DNA of 64,000 nucleotides from Bimastos eiseni (GCA_959347315.1 OY365809.1:1280282-1344281), one strand, 5' to 3'; positions 14,501 to 28,779 are shown, numbered from the stretch's first letter. A program made the numbers and translations. Notes: a model not told the origin generated them from the letters alone.

Positions 14501-17500
14501 GCTCGTAAGGAGGCCCGTGCAGGTGAAGAGGACACCAATGTTGTCATTGTAAATGTAATCACAAATTTATATAGCACCAATCACTGGAGTATCAGTATAT
14601 CACCAGTGAAAATGACGTGCAGAGAAGTAAGTAAGTAACTTTATCTGTATTTATTAAGCGCACATGCATTACATGGTTAAATGACAATTATGTAATTAAA
14701 TCGTTGACAAAGATCACGCAATTCCATTGCTTATGGTGATTAAGCGATTACATTGTTAATGATGATAACGCACGTATTTGAGATGGAATCTAAACACAGG
14801 ACCAGAAGTTTCCATTTGCATAGTGAAGACATAGTGAGCACAGAGTTACATCTCAACTGACCCAGATAAGAGTGCTAAACTGACCCCAACAAAGAGTGTT
14901 CAACTGACCCATATATAAGTGTTCAACTGACCCATATATGAGTGTTCAACTGACCAATATATGAGTATTCAACTGACCCATATATGAATGTTCATCTGAC
15001 CCATATACGAGTGTTCAACTGACCCATATATGAGTATTCAACTAACCCCATATATGAGTGTTCAACTGACCCATATACGAGTGTTCAACTGACCCATATA
15101 TGAGTATTCAACTAACCCCATATATGAGTGTTCAACTGACCCATATATGAGTGTTCAACTGACCCATATACGAGTGTTCAATTGACCCATATATGAGTGT
15201 TCAACTGGCCCATATATGAGTGTTCAACTGACCCATATATGAGTGTTCAACTGACCCAGATGACAATATTCAAATGACCTAGATACAAAAATCAACTGAC
15301 ACAGATGAGATTCGTCAAATGATCCAGATAAGAATGTTCAACTGACCCAGATGATTATCATCAACTCATTCCAACATGATCCTTGATCTTACCCAGTTAT
15401 TGGGGCAGAAATTGACCTTCTCCGTTAAATTAAATCCGTGTGAGACTCGAGCCACAACCGATCGAGGGAACGTGAGAACAAATTCACAGGCCTGCTGAAC
15501 AACGCACCCAACCTGAAAATAAAAATCCTTAAGTAAATAATTTGGCAAGTTAAATATTAAATAAGTTATTAATTCTCTACAGATAAAACTTTACTGGGAC
15601 CATAAGCAAATAAGCTACATGACAGTAGTTCAGTAAGCAAGCAATCCAGCATGCAAGTAAGTATGTAAGTAATGGAGTACATAATATTACATCAACAACA
15701 ATGAAACTAAGACAATCAGGTAATTAGTAGTCACTAATTAGATAGATATGTATGTATGTAATTAAACAAACAGGTACGTAATTAGGCAGGCCAACAGGTA
15801 CAAAAGGTAAGTAAGTAAATAGGCATGTATAAAGGTAAGTTAGAATTACACATTGATGAAAGTAATTAAGTACATAAACACAAGAAGTTCACCACATCAC
15901 ACAACCTGCAGCAGGCTATTCGCAGACAAAGAAGAGTGCTTGTCGGGCTCAAAAAATGTGCTACATAAACAGCGACAGTCACATACACACAAACACTCAC
16001 AATAATGTCTAAGTTCCACCTATATTGTTAGACAGCAAACTTAAAAATTGCTGTCTATTTTTAGATTGCCTGATTTAGCACGAGACATCTTACAGGAATT
16101 CCCTTGGAGAGCAATTCTTCCGGATCGATCATGAGACCTTGATCAACCGATCGGTTGGTCACGTTCGTCAAAATCTCCTGATCACAATCGTTTGAGTATT
16201 TCTCGAACGAGTCAAGGGCGGAACCGGGAATAGAGTACCACGTCTGGCATTCACCCCTGGTAGAATTGAACATCCAAACAACTTACGATTAAAGTATATA
16301 AACTAAACATATGAATTCACTTCATTTCCATTTTAAATTGTTTTATTTTTAAGGTAGACTTGCGGCCCGTAACACTCAGTGTGCGCTGAGTGAGCGGGTT
16401 CGCCCTCGTCCGAGGAGTCACTGTGTAGGGACCTAGAGCAAGTCCCTCACGCACAATTGCTCTGCAGTACAACTGCAATTGCGTCGTCGAGGTGTGTGCA
16501 CTTCTGAACTAAAATGTAAGAATCACAATAGCAAATAATAGTTATATTGTATTGTATTGTATAAAAAAGACAAACTGCAACAAATATCTCTTAGTAGTTT
16601 ATATAGAGGCGTTTTTGAGCTCGTACTGCATTGCAATCATGATGGTACCGAATACAGAATGCAAATACCACGCATTCAAGAGCTCTACTCACATAAATGT
16701 AATACTCACCTTGTGCTGTCAGTTCTAGCGACCGTCATGATGAACATCCTAAATTGGTTTCTATCCAATGTCATGTCTCTTAATTCTGTCAGATTTATTC
16801 CCGCTTTTTTCATGTATTTCGTCCATCCATTTCCTCCTTGGGTGCCCTCGTCTTCTCCTTCCTTCTCCATAATTATGCCAGCATTATTTCTTTTTCCAAT
16901 CCACCTGATCGCATAACATGTCTAAAGTATCCCAACTTCCTTCTTATCGCTGTTTGCTGTAACGACTCATCATTCTCAACTCCAAACTCCATGCGCACCC
17001 TTTTATTTGTCCTTTTATTTGTCCTTTTATTTGTCCTTTTATTTGTCCTTTTCGCCATCCACGATGTTCTCTGCATCTTCCTCCATATCCAAATTTCGCA
17101 TGCGCTGATCTTTTTCTGTATATAATTTGGCATTGTGTCCACGTCTCACAAGCATATAATACTGTAGGAAGGTCATTGAACTCACTAATCTTTTTTTGTG
17201 TCTATGCTCACATGCTTGTCCTTCCATACCTTTTCCAGTCCATTCATTGCAGCTTTCCCTCTATTGCCATCCTACGTTTTATTTCCATAGCACACTTAAC
17301 ACATGAAATACTAACAAAACCAAATGCAGGGTTTGAAGTACTTAATATCCTTCTTAGTTTTCTCTTGAAATACAAAGACCAATTTCCCTATTAATTAGTA
17401 TCATAAATAATAAAAATAATTTAATAGTCTGGCAAGCAATACACTGTGCATTATTTGCCAGACTCTTAATATTTTTCAGAGCATACAACTTTGGATGTTT

Positions 17501-20500
17501 CAAACGTGACCCATTGAATCATTGTTTAGTCACTCCACCCAAATTTTTACACTTCTATTAACAGTAAGGAAAAATGTTGAACTAGAATATTTATGAATGG
17601 AGGCAGTTGGTCTAATACATTCTCAGAATCTGCCATTGACAATATCATGAAAAACTTACTTACCAATGTAGATAGTGGATGGAGTAACTCCAGTAATTCT
17701 CTGTCTGAAATGGAGTGTACGAAAAACACATTCCGATGGAACACTTTGGATTCTAAAATAACATAACATTGACAAAAATATCATATATCGCAATGCAGCT
17801 TTCTGAACACTAACACAACATTGACATAAAATCACATTCCAATTAAGTACTTTGGGAAATGCAAAATAAAATCAACATTGTCATCAAGTCAATCAAAACG
17901 TTGCAAAGATCAGTAACCGAGAAAACTTTACAATTGTTATAAATAGCAATTCAATGAACTATTGAGTTAAACAAAATTATATTGAGAAAGCAAGCCCATG
18001 AATGTTCTTATCATTACTATCATTATTATTGTAATTATCATCATGTAACAGCTTGATTTGGATTCCCGAAATGCAAATCTGTCTACCTTCATCGGTGTTT
18101 TTTGCGTCAGATACTTGAGAACGCTTTGCGAAGCTGTGTTATTCAGGTTCCAGTTCGAATCCAGATAAGACTAAGAAACAAAAGACAGAATTAACAACAT
18201 TTTCATTTTTTACGAAAATCTATTAAGAATATTGAGAAAATTTATTAAGAATATTTATTAAGAATATTTATTAAGAATATTTATCATGAATAATTATTAT
18301 GAATATTCATTACGAATATTCATTATGAATATTTATTATGAATATTTACTATGAATATTTCTATAGCGGCAATCAAGGAAACTAATCAAGAATATCAGCC
18401 AAGATGACTATAATTGTATTCCAGGACAGAACAGAGAACATAATACAAATATAAATAAATGAAGTAATTACTTAAAATTAATTAAGTAGCAACACATATA
18501 TTTTAATGTTGTTGTACATGAACATGCATGCATACTAACATACACAGATATACACAGATATACATAGAAGTGCTATATAAATTAACAATCAGCATAAGCA
18601 CGACTCTTTCGATGAGGATGGAAAAGCTTGGTCTGGACACACAACATAAACTCATCCCTAGGTGGCGACTTTATATCATTTAAATTAAAAAAATAATTGA
18701 TAGGGATGGATTGAACTTCAATTTCTGGCCAAACCAGATTTTCAGTTGTACCGAGTCAGAGTTTGAAATATTTCAACAAGTCTCATTCTCTTGATTTTTA
18801 GTTTAGCAGTTGGCACAATTATTATGATTTTATTGCTTCAGTTTACACTAGGAAGTAGTAACCAGTAAGTACTACTAATTACAGTATTTGTGTTTTTAGT
18901 TAGGTCGATTGTCGTTTTGCAAACAAAAAAATCTGAAATTCGCTATCGAAACAGAAAATTGGGAAGCCAATTTTTACTAACACTTGGTCCCATCGTCTGT
19001 CCGAGTAATGCCAAGCACTAGGAAACTCGGCCGAGAAGAATTTCCAAGTCATGTTTCAATTAATCCCTAATAACCGAAACACAATAAAAAAAACAGTCCC
19101 CAGAAGGCCATGGTTACCAGATCATCGAGGTATAGGTTCTGTGAAGTGATGCTAGGAAATGCGCTTGTGTCGCCCAAGTCGCATCCTTCATAGACAGTGA
19201 CAGAGTCCTTTCCGGAAGGATTCATCAGTCGCCAAAACTCCTTCTCAATAATCTTCTCTGGCACTCTCTAAAACAACCGTAACGACACGTAATTGTAACG
19301 GTAATTACGAGTTTCAATGGTTTCATCAGTAGCAACTTTTAGGATGCTTTATATACAATGTGAAGTTCAGCGTAAGTACTACATAGCAGGCACGATTATT
19401 CGGTAGTTACATTACTGAAGTGGAACACCATAACCGATTAGTAAACCGTAATCGAGTATTTATATAGCACCATTTTAAGTGAGAGGCGCTCTAGACCCAG
19501 GCCAGTGTTATCACTGACAAAGAGGGCAGTCTTCAGGTGCCTACGGAACTCATCAGGGATTAAGGAAGAATAGTTAGTTCCAATGGAAAATGACTTAGGT
19601 AACCTGTTCCAGCCGGACACTTCCGTTAGGCCTAGCACTCATCTTGAAATGCCAAGTGTCTGGGTTCGATACTCCTCCTGTGACATTGAGCGAATCCCTA
19701 ACTCACGATTGCTCAGACCCATCATATAATGCGTTGTCATCAGAAAATTGGCACATGATTCATTAAATGTTTATTTATTATGTACTGTAACCTAACATTT
19801 ATATAGCACCGCTTTAAGATATCTATGTAGAGTTGCACTTGTGCTGGCCCAAATGATGTCATTTCATAAGAAATAATTTACATCAGTTAGCAAAACAGTG
19901 CACAGTAGGCTGAAAGCGTGGAACCAACCAACAGATTCCCATCGACAGCTGACAGGTGATGTTCAGTCTCTGGACCAAGTTGGATTATGGGCGCTACATT
20001 CACAGATAAAACAACTTTAGAAAAACGACGAACACATGACGACAATTTGAGATTCAATTTGGACGTACATCAACCGGCACTTTGAAGTAATCTCTTTTGA
20101 AGTCGTCAGCCATTTCACCAAATGAGAGAACTGTATATCGGTTGTTCCCGGCTGCTCTGCACTGGGTCTTTCTTCCACTGTCACCTTTCTTGCTGCATCT
20201 TTCAGATTCCTAAAATCGAGGCAGAAGATTAAACGTATGCTAAGCAAAGGAAACTTAGATCGGTTAGAGAGGTCGGCCCGTAACGTTCGGTGTGTGCTGA
20301 TCGAGCGGGTTTGACCCTCGTCCGGGAGTCACTGTGTAGGGACCTTGAGCAAGTCCTTCTCACACAATTGCTCTGCAGTACACCTGCAATTGCGCCATCG
20401 AGGCGTGTGTACGCACTTCTGAGCAAAAGATGTTGAAAGAATGGCGGTATCAAATTTCGGAAATAATAATAATAGTAATAATATGTCATCCTACGCTACG

Positions 20501-21664
20501 ACTAGAACCTTGTTGCCATCAACTTCGCCAGCTGCGTATTATTATTCATTGCCAAAGACAAACAGACTCACACACAAAGCAAAAACAAAGACACTTTGAT
20601 GCAATTTGTAAAGAGCTTAATATGAATTCCAACCTCGACGCGACCCAAGTGTTGGACAGAGGCCGTAAATTGAAAATCATCATCCATTAGACAGGGCGGT
20701 AACCAGTCCTGAAACATTTACAAACAGTAAACAAACATAGGCACGAATACATGTTACTAAACATTAATGAACAAGCATTAATAAATACTACAAACATTAT
20801 TGCATAATGTCCAAAGGCCACTGACCCCCCCTGGACAGCATGACAAAGTGCTCATGCCTCAGCTTTCAAGTAGCAATTTAGACATTAGGACCATACGATT
20901 ACGACCGGTTTTCCAGGGCCATCAGAGGATGATCCAAGTCCGGATCCGGAGTAAAATCCAAAATCCAGAACCCACTGGAAAGATTCCATCCGCCATGTAA
21001 CCGGAAAGCAACTCATGCAAGACAAGCTCTCATCCGAAAGACACCAGTGTCCAGTTCTGGCTGAACAACATCCTGTAGCTGCCTGCCGAGCAGAACCGAG
21101 ACAAGTCGACATATTGCAGGAAGACAAGCAAGCAAAACAAGGAACCAGAACGATACTGTTCTTGGGTATGATGCCACTGTGGTAGCTGTGCGAAAAGCAT
21201 CGGTGTGCTATATAGTCTAATGACTGGCTTCTCTGCATCGACTTCTCACTCTTTAACCCAGTAACGACCACCACGTAGTAAACCGTACGGCATAATCAAT
21301 GACGCTGGTTGTTAATGGGTTAGAGACGTTAGTTGTTTCCCAGAGATTTCCATGCTGACAACGCCTTTGAATTGTTATTCTGTACGAGGTGCTATATAAA
21401 TCTTAGGAAACGATATTAGATGTATCTAGCGTATCACAGTTATGTTTTTTATTACTTTACAGTTTACAAACCCTTACAACACGTGTGATGATGATAATAA
21501 TGTTGATCGTCACCTACTGGCGGTGGGCATATTCTGCAGATTCCGACTTTTTCTGCAACTGGACTAATCTTTTGCACATACTGCATGACATTCTGAAACT
21601 CCTCGATGGTCGGGTGAAATACTGGAACTTCCAGCATCGAAACAACACGATCCACAGTCAACAT
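1740..21664 (-). CDS. KDM5-like: KDM5/JARID1-family histone demethylase homologue, apparently catalytically inactive (about 24 exons)
   Basis: KDM5 enzymes remove methyl groups from histone H3 lysine 4 in the nucleus. Coding exons read on the minus strand, in order: 21664-21518, 20708-20595 (end uncertain, 20634 possible), 20209-20069, 19267-19118, 18170-18087, 17752-17664, 16256-16094, 15512-15393, 14292-14094, 12957-12808, 11877-11686, 11162-11021 (end uncertain), 10237-10114, 9481-9335, 8886-8678, 8144-8006, 7658-7479, 7289-7137, 6120-5946, 5325-4756, 4090 to 3891 or 3849, 3444-3273, 2593-2417, 1972-1740 (TGA at 1740). Reading phase is kept across these junctions. The product is about 1,400 residues, shorter than vertebrate KDM5 (about 1,550-1,700). 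Domain order is JmjN, JmjC, zinc finger, PLU-1 region, PHD2, PHD3; ARID and PHD1 are not found. I chose ATG 21664 because an in-frame stop lies just before it; a further 5' exon is possible. Confidence 0.88.
2242..2355. repeat. 19-bp minisatellite, about six copies
   Basis: The unit TAATGTTTGTTGGTGTGTG repeats almost perfectly from 2246 to 2355, in the last intron of the KDM5-like gene. Confidence 0.9.
2650..2930. repeat. Degenerate ~28-bp minisatellite in a KDM5-like intron
   Basis: About nine diverged units with the core GCAGAGAAATTC or GTAGAGAAATTC alternate with GGGTCC/GAGCCCC spacers. The array is open in one minus-strand frame (repeated FST-WG and FLC motifs), but this is probably by chance: it lies between well-defined exons. 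Confidence 0.75.
3590..3850. repeat. SINE-like repeat of the TATATAGCxCC family next to a KDM5-like exon
   Basis: The block contains TTTATATAGCACC followed by GGAGGCGCTCACAGCCCAACC, as in other copies in this window (for example 51635-51700). It abuts the end of the exon that starts at 4090, and the open frame runs on into it, which makes that exon's donor uncertain. Confidence 0.5.
4420..4515. repeat. Short degenerate tandem repeat (GATCAAA..TTCCAA)
   Basis: Several diverged copies of AGATCAAACACxGATCAAAGGTTCCA lie between KDM5-like exons. Confidence 0.6.
4756..6120 (-). CDS. KDM5-like exons 19-20: PHD2 finger
   Basis: The junction of 6120-5946 and 5325-4756 builds a PHD finger: [25 protein letters not shown], then [12 protein letters not shown]. 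All Cys4-His-Cys3 ligands are visible. The stretch after it, [20 protein letters not shown] with [11 protein letters not shown], matches the conserved segment after PHD2 in KDM5A/B. Exon 20, at 570 bases, is the largest of the gene. Confidence 0.85.
5627..5799. mobile_element. Small hAT-type MITE, family B (CAGGGCCGTxCCGAG)
   Basis: The inverted ends are CAGGGCCGTACCGAG and CTCGGCACGGCCCTG (14 of 15 complementary). Flanks GCAACACC and GAAACATC match at 6 of 8 bases, as expected for an aged 8-bp hAT duplication. The 173-bp element lies in the intron between the two PHD2 exons. Confidence 0.75.
6270..6860. repeat. Degenerate ~65-bp tandem repeat (CTCAATAGAAACTC)
   Basis: About eight diverged units carry ATGCCTCAATAGAAACTCC, GAAGCATAAGCTAAA and a CCCACTCATTTAT-like end. 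A related unit sits at 4290-4370. The array starts beside a TATACAGCGCC SINE-like head at 6277. Confidence 0.7.
7137..11162 (-). CDS. KDM5-like exons 12-18: PLU-1-like helical region
   Basis: Seven exons encode the long helical PLU-1 region between the JmjC zinc finger and PHD2. Recognisable stretches are [90 protein letters not shown] and TDIG. They follow the family order one for one. Junction phases are consistent except that the end of exon 12 (11021 or 11031) is ambiguous; 11021 fits the phase of the next exon. Confidence 0.8.
9040..9260. repeat. Dispersed repeat with core AGTGCCAGTCCCAAG, two tandem copies
   Basis: Two adjacent diverged units share GCCAGTCCCAAG, GGAGGAGGG and AATGATCTTTGTCAACACA. 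Related copies lie at 48440-48530, 49040-49140 and, inverted, at 63575-63655. It looks like a piece of one old element; I cannot assign a class. Confidence 0.6.
10230..10400. repeat. Degenerate tandem repeat (CGCAAGTCATGTA)
   Basis: Six or more copies of GTCGCAAGTCAxGTAxAGACAAA lie in the KDM5-like intron upstream of exon 13. Confidence 0.7.
11686..14292 (-). CDS. KDM5-like exons 9-11: helical linker and C5HC2-type zinc finger
   Basis: Exon 14292-14094 encodes [26 protein letters not shown], the helical segment after JmjC. Exons 12957-12808 and 11877-11686 encode [19 protein letters not shown], then SAVTCQC, then [13 protein letters not shown], matching the KDM5 zinc finger. Family members have His after LVCL (CLHH); here it is CLRD, so one presumed zinc ligand is missing while the cysteines are kept. 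The start of PLU-1 follows ([17 protein letters not shown]). Confidence 0.82.
11979..12121. mobile_element. hAT-type MITE, family A, copy 2
   Basis: The ends CAGAGGCGGCGATCTCG and GGGATCACCGCCTCTG are inverted repeats. The interior, with a G-run and TGTCTCCCTCAACACC, matches the copies at 451 and 45815. The flanking 8-mers are only partly alike. It sits in a KDM5-like intron. Confidence 0.75.
14320..14545 (+). repeat. SINE-like repeat (TATATAGCACT head) in a KDM5-like intron
   Basis: ATTTATATAGCACTGC is followed by a body (GGGAACAGGAAAGTCTTAAG, GTGAGAGGGTTGGTAATTC) of the same kind as copies at 19452, 28107, 54705 and 61600. A second short head (TTTATATAGCACC) lies at 14566. Confidence 0.55.
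14870..15350. repeat. 23-bp minisatellite, about 20 copies, next to a JmjC exon donor
   Basis: The unit GTGTTCAACTGACCCATATA plus TGA repeats with small changes. A ~70-bp higher-order pattern (a unit with ACTAACCCC) appears twice. The array ends about 40 bases from the donor of the KDM5-like exon 15512-15393. Confidence 0.92.
15393..19267 (-). CDS. KDM5-like exons 4-8: JmjC domain with lost catalytic residues
   Basis: Exons 19267-19118, 18170-18087, 17752-17664, 16256-16094 and 15512-15393 encode a clear KDM5 JmjC fold. Landmarks are [60 protein letters not shown] and [15 protein letters not shown]. In active KDM5 the iron ligands are the His and Glu of CWHIED and a later His in YHSGFN. Here those positions read PFQTEN (His to Gln, Glu kept) and VVARVS (His to Val). 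The 2-oxoglutarate-binding Lys of GEPKTWY is Gln (GECQTWY), and the Asn of SINYLHW is His. All five exons are open with good splice sites, so this looks like a pseudoenzyme rather than a pseudogene. Confidence 0.85.
16358..16520 (+). mobile_element. tRNA-derived SINE, copy 1 (5'-truncated)
   Basis: It carries GAGCGGGTTCG (B-box-like), then CTCGTCCGAG, GTCACTGTGTAGGGACC and CACAATTGCTCTGCAGTAC, shared with copies at 20274, 30838 and 58268. It lies in a KDM5-like intron. Confidence 0.8.
16700..17240 (-). mobile_element. LINE ORF2 C-terminal fragment (reverse-transcriptase type), decayed
   Basis: On the minus strand [12 protein letters not shown], then [26 protein letters not shown] and [15 protein letters not shown] follow the familiar order of the C-terminal region of a LINE polyprotein (LYG.ETWT, RRM.RISW, LGH..R, ..RW.DE, LRDL..DR..WR). 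Frames are broken between the first two. In the middle KRTN is repeated, coded by a 12-bp unit (CCTTTTATTTGT on the plus strand). It lies in a KDM5-like intron. Confidence 0.85.
18225..18365. repeat. 15-bp AT-rich tandem repeat
   Basis: Repeats of TTATTAAGAATATTT grade into TTATGAATATTTAC, about nine units, in a KDM5-like intron. Confidence 0.85.
19452..19640 (+). repeat. SINE-like repeat, TATATAGCACC family
   Basis: It begins TTTATATAGCACC, then GAGAGGCGCTCTAGACCCAG, CTGACAAAGAGGGCAGTCTT and CCTGTTCCAGCCGG. The class is uncertain: no tRNA-like boxes are seen. Copies recur through the window. Confidence 0.6.
20274..20460 (+). mobile_element. tRNA-derived SINE, copy 2, in the intron where ARID/PHD1 exons are missing
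   Basis: It shares GAGCGGGTTTGACCCTCGTC, GTCACTGTGTAGGGACCTTG and a tail ATGTTGAAAGAA..GGTATCAAATTT with the copy at 58268. It occupies much of the ~390-bp gap between the exon ending near 20595 and the exon starting at 20209. Confidence 0.82.
20595..20708 (-). CDS. KDM5-like exon 2: link after JmjN, ending where ARID should begin
   Basis: An acceptor TTTCAG is followed by [19 protein letters not shown], matching the conserved stretch after JmjN. In the family this leads into the ARID helices. Here similarity fades within about 15 residues and a stop follows, so an exon end at 20595 (AAA|GTGTCT) or 20634 (GAG|GTTGGA) is assumed; both keep phase with the next exon. In a shifted frame just after this point, LQIA.K resembles the start of ARID, which may be a decayed remnant. 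Confidence 0.65.
20720..21510. other. KDM5-like intron 1; no conserved coding seen
   Basis: A 129-codon minus-strand open frame (21274-20885) and a shorter plus-strand one have no recognisable motif. A TATATAAATC fragment of the SINE-like family lies near 21390. Confidence 0.5.
21518..21664 (-). CDS. KDM5-like exon 1: JmjN domain
   Basis: The exon encodes [12 protein letters not shown] followed by [13 protein letters not shown], the typical KDM5 JmjN pattern (CPVF.P..EEF, then AE..GIC.I.PP). It ends at a CCA|GTAGGT donor, and the next exon resumes with DWLPP, as in other KDM5 proteins. JmjN packs against JmjC and is needed for a stable fold in the family. Confidence 0.85.
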
Positions 21665-22946
21665 TCTTCAGATCGGAATCTACATGAAAATCATAATTAT
21701 GATCATTGTTATCCCGCTTATCCCGGTGTGGCATGGTGGCCGATCTGTTAGTGGTCAGAAATAAATAAATAAATAATGCCATTTAGATCAGATGTGGATA
21801 ATGGTCTGTCGTCATATTGCTATTGTCGCAGTTGTGCTTCACCTAAATGGTCCGTCACACGATCACATGCATGATGTCTCTTTGGTCCGTCTGAAAAATA
21901 AAGTATTTTACTCTTTTGACTGTGAGATTGCGTTTCCAAAGGCTACTCCTAAGAAACAATACTGGCCACTTATCAGGTATATGAACCTTAACAACCCGAA
22001 ATTTAAATGACAGAAACCAGCCTACGGTTAGCAAAACTGTTAGCACATAGCAATTATGTTTAATAAGAAACATCTCCTAAGCTCGCCCTTGTGTAATTAT
22101 GTCAAAAAGCGCCACCCGGATGCTCCTGAGTTTAAAAAATCGTGTAAATGACGTTATCGTTGGGAACGTTAGGTGCGTCTGCGTTAGTATATATCTCCTT
22201 CAGTTACATTAGCCAGTTTTATCGTCCTCCTCCTCTTCCTTGACCTCGTTCCTCCTATTTCTCCTATTCATCATCCTCATTCTGTGCCCCTTTATTTTTA
22301 AGCGTACTTGCTGTTAGTATGGGCTAATTACAGAATCGATATCGCAAACCCAACACCCTGTCATTAGACAAAACCGAACTCTTATTAGTCTCTTAATAAC
22401 TCATTTTATCAACCACTCTAGATAAAAATCTTTTTGCTCTGTCCTTAACACATTATTTACTAATTAAATGTAACTCACTTTCTATCTTATAAATTGATTC
22501 TTAGTAATTATATTAATAAACTAGCTTTTATACAATATCAATACCCGCCATTTAAATTGTAAATTATTCGTTCCAGTGGTTCAGTATAAGGCGCATTCCT
22601 TTGGAGCGATGCGCTTATAAACATAGCATTGCACAGCTCACATAATAGTTTGTGCGGCATTACTTTGGAATCTTATTTGAGTAATCACTGTACTCTACAT
22701 ATTAAAATTTAATGACAGTAGACTATAATAGATTGATTATAATTTTATTGTGTACGCAGAAATTCGGCAGAATCGAAAGCGTGCAGTCTGAAGCAGAAGC
22801 ATCACTGACTATGTCTTGGCTCCAAGTAAAATCCATAAATTATACCTACAAATACTAAAAGTGATGAATGGCAAGCGTTTTTAGCGAAGTAAATGTAAAT
22901 GTGCATGTTTGGAACATTGTTTGCTGTAAATACCGCATGTACATGC

Positions 22947-23328
22947 CACAGGTGTAACAAGGTTTTGAAAAAGTGGGGGAACAATATCTAAAATATTTCG
23001 GAAAAATTTTGTTGCCCCCCATTTTTGGAATTTTGCGCTACAGAAATTTGAAAGATGGGGGGCGCAAATTATCATCTTAAAAAGCCATTGGTGAAACATA
23101 AAAAGCACCGATCTGGGGCACATGGGGGAACATGGGGGAACATGGGGGAACATGGGGGAACATGGGGGAACATGGGGGAACATGGGGGAACATGGGGGAA
23201 CATGGGGGAACATGGGGGAACATGGGGGCACTGAGCATTAAAACGGGAGGGCCTTGCCCCCAGTTTTGAAACTGGGACAGTGGAGGCCGGTGCCACACTC
23301 TGCCCTCCCCCCGTTTGTGACACCTTTG
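22947..23328. mobile_element. hAT-type MITE, family C (CAxAGGTGTAACAAGG), with internal minisatellite
   Basis: The ends CACAGGTGTAACAAGG and GTTTGTGACACCTTTG are inverted. They are flanked by a perfect 8-bp duplication GTACATGC (22939-22946 and 23329-23336), which is diagnostic of hAT insertion. The interior matches the copy at 59507-59801, but with a 10-bp expansion inside. Confidence 0.92.
23121..23230. repeat. 10-bp minisatellite CATGGGGGAA, 11 units
   Basis: Ten perfect copies are followed by one CATGGGGGCA. The sister element at 59507 has a single equivalent unit (CACATGAGGGGCATTGAGC), so the array grew inside this copy. Confidence 0.95.
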
Positions 23329-24180
23329 GTACATGCCCTCTAGTCATGCAGGGCTGTGGCAAACCAATTGCCATTGCTATTGCCATTGGCAATCGGTTTT
23401 AAAAATGTTAGTCTATTTCAAAGATTTAAATCTCTGGCTATAATATGTCCGGCTATAGGGCTAGCTAGTATAGGCTTATATGCTCTTTCCAGAAAGTGAG
23501 TAGGCCTAATTGCTTTAGGCTTAAGAATCTAGTCAAAAAGTAACAATTATCGTAAGAGTTTAGGTTTTTAGGCTTTAATGCATGCACAGTCGCACACAGG
23601 GCACAAAAAATGACCGAGATGTAACTTACATGAAGAAATTGTCACAACTAAATAATTATATGTAGGCTATATAATCTTGCAATTACGATCAATCCGGTTG
23701 GCGAAGAATGTCATGTGAAATTCACAAATCAGAATTCCACAAAATTTGGAACATTTCACTTTAATAATGAAAACCGAAATTGAATTTGGATGGTTTTAGG
23801 CTTAAAAAGAACTAAAAACCGAGGTTTTTTAAAACCGTTTTAACATCGAGTAGCCGTACAGGTTCTTGCACGGGAACCTTAAAATGGCGTGGCGTCCAAA
23901 CGAACGAGCGATGGTGAAGTATCTTTTCAGATAAATTCATTGAAAAACTGGTCGAGTCGAGCCAAAATATCATTGGTAGATAAAAACGAGCACATATTAT
24001 ACTCTGAAGTTAAAATGCAAACCTAAAGTTACGCCTGGTGTTATTTTAAAAAAACAGCGTTCGAGAAAATTGGCGCTATAAGACTAGTCGATATGTAAGC
24101 TTTCTCGTGACCGGAATTTAGTGGTTACAGACGAGAAAGAGTATTCGATTTCATTACAAATTGCGAGCTAAGGCTAAAAA

Positions 24181-28779
<4,599 letters not shown>

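Larger units (their letters stand above)
21665..24180. other. Shared upstream region of the divergent KDM5-like and rab11 genes
   Basis: The two genes are transcribed away from each other across 2.5 kb. Apart from the MITE at 22947-23328 I see only AT-rich DNA and unremarkable small open frames. No TATA box is placed with confidence. Confidence 0.55.

Noticed and set aside
20885..21274. 129-codon minus-strand frame between KDM5-like exons 1 and 2
   Set aside because: No motif, not in phase with the flanking exons through plausible splice sites, and Cys/Ser-rich composition typical of chance.
23072..23392. Pro-rich minus frames with FPHVPPCSPM repeats
   Set aside because: They come from the 10-bp array in a hAT MITE; being open in all three frames follows from the stop-free unit.
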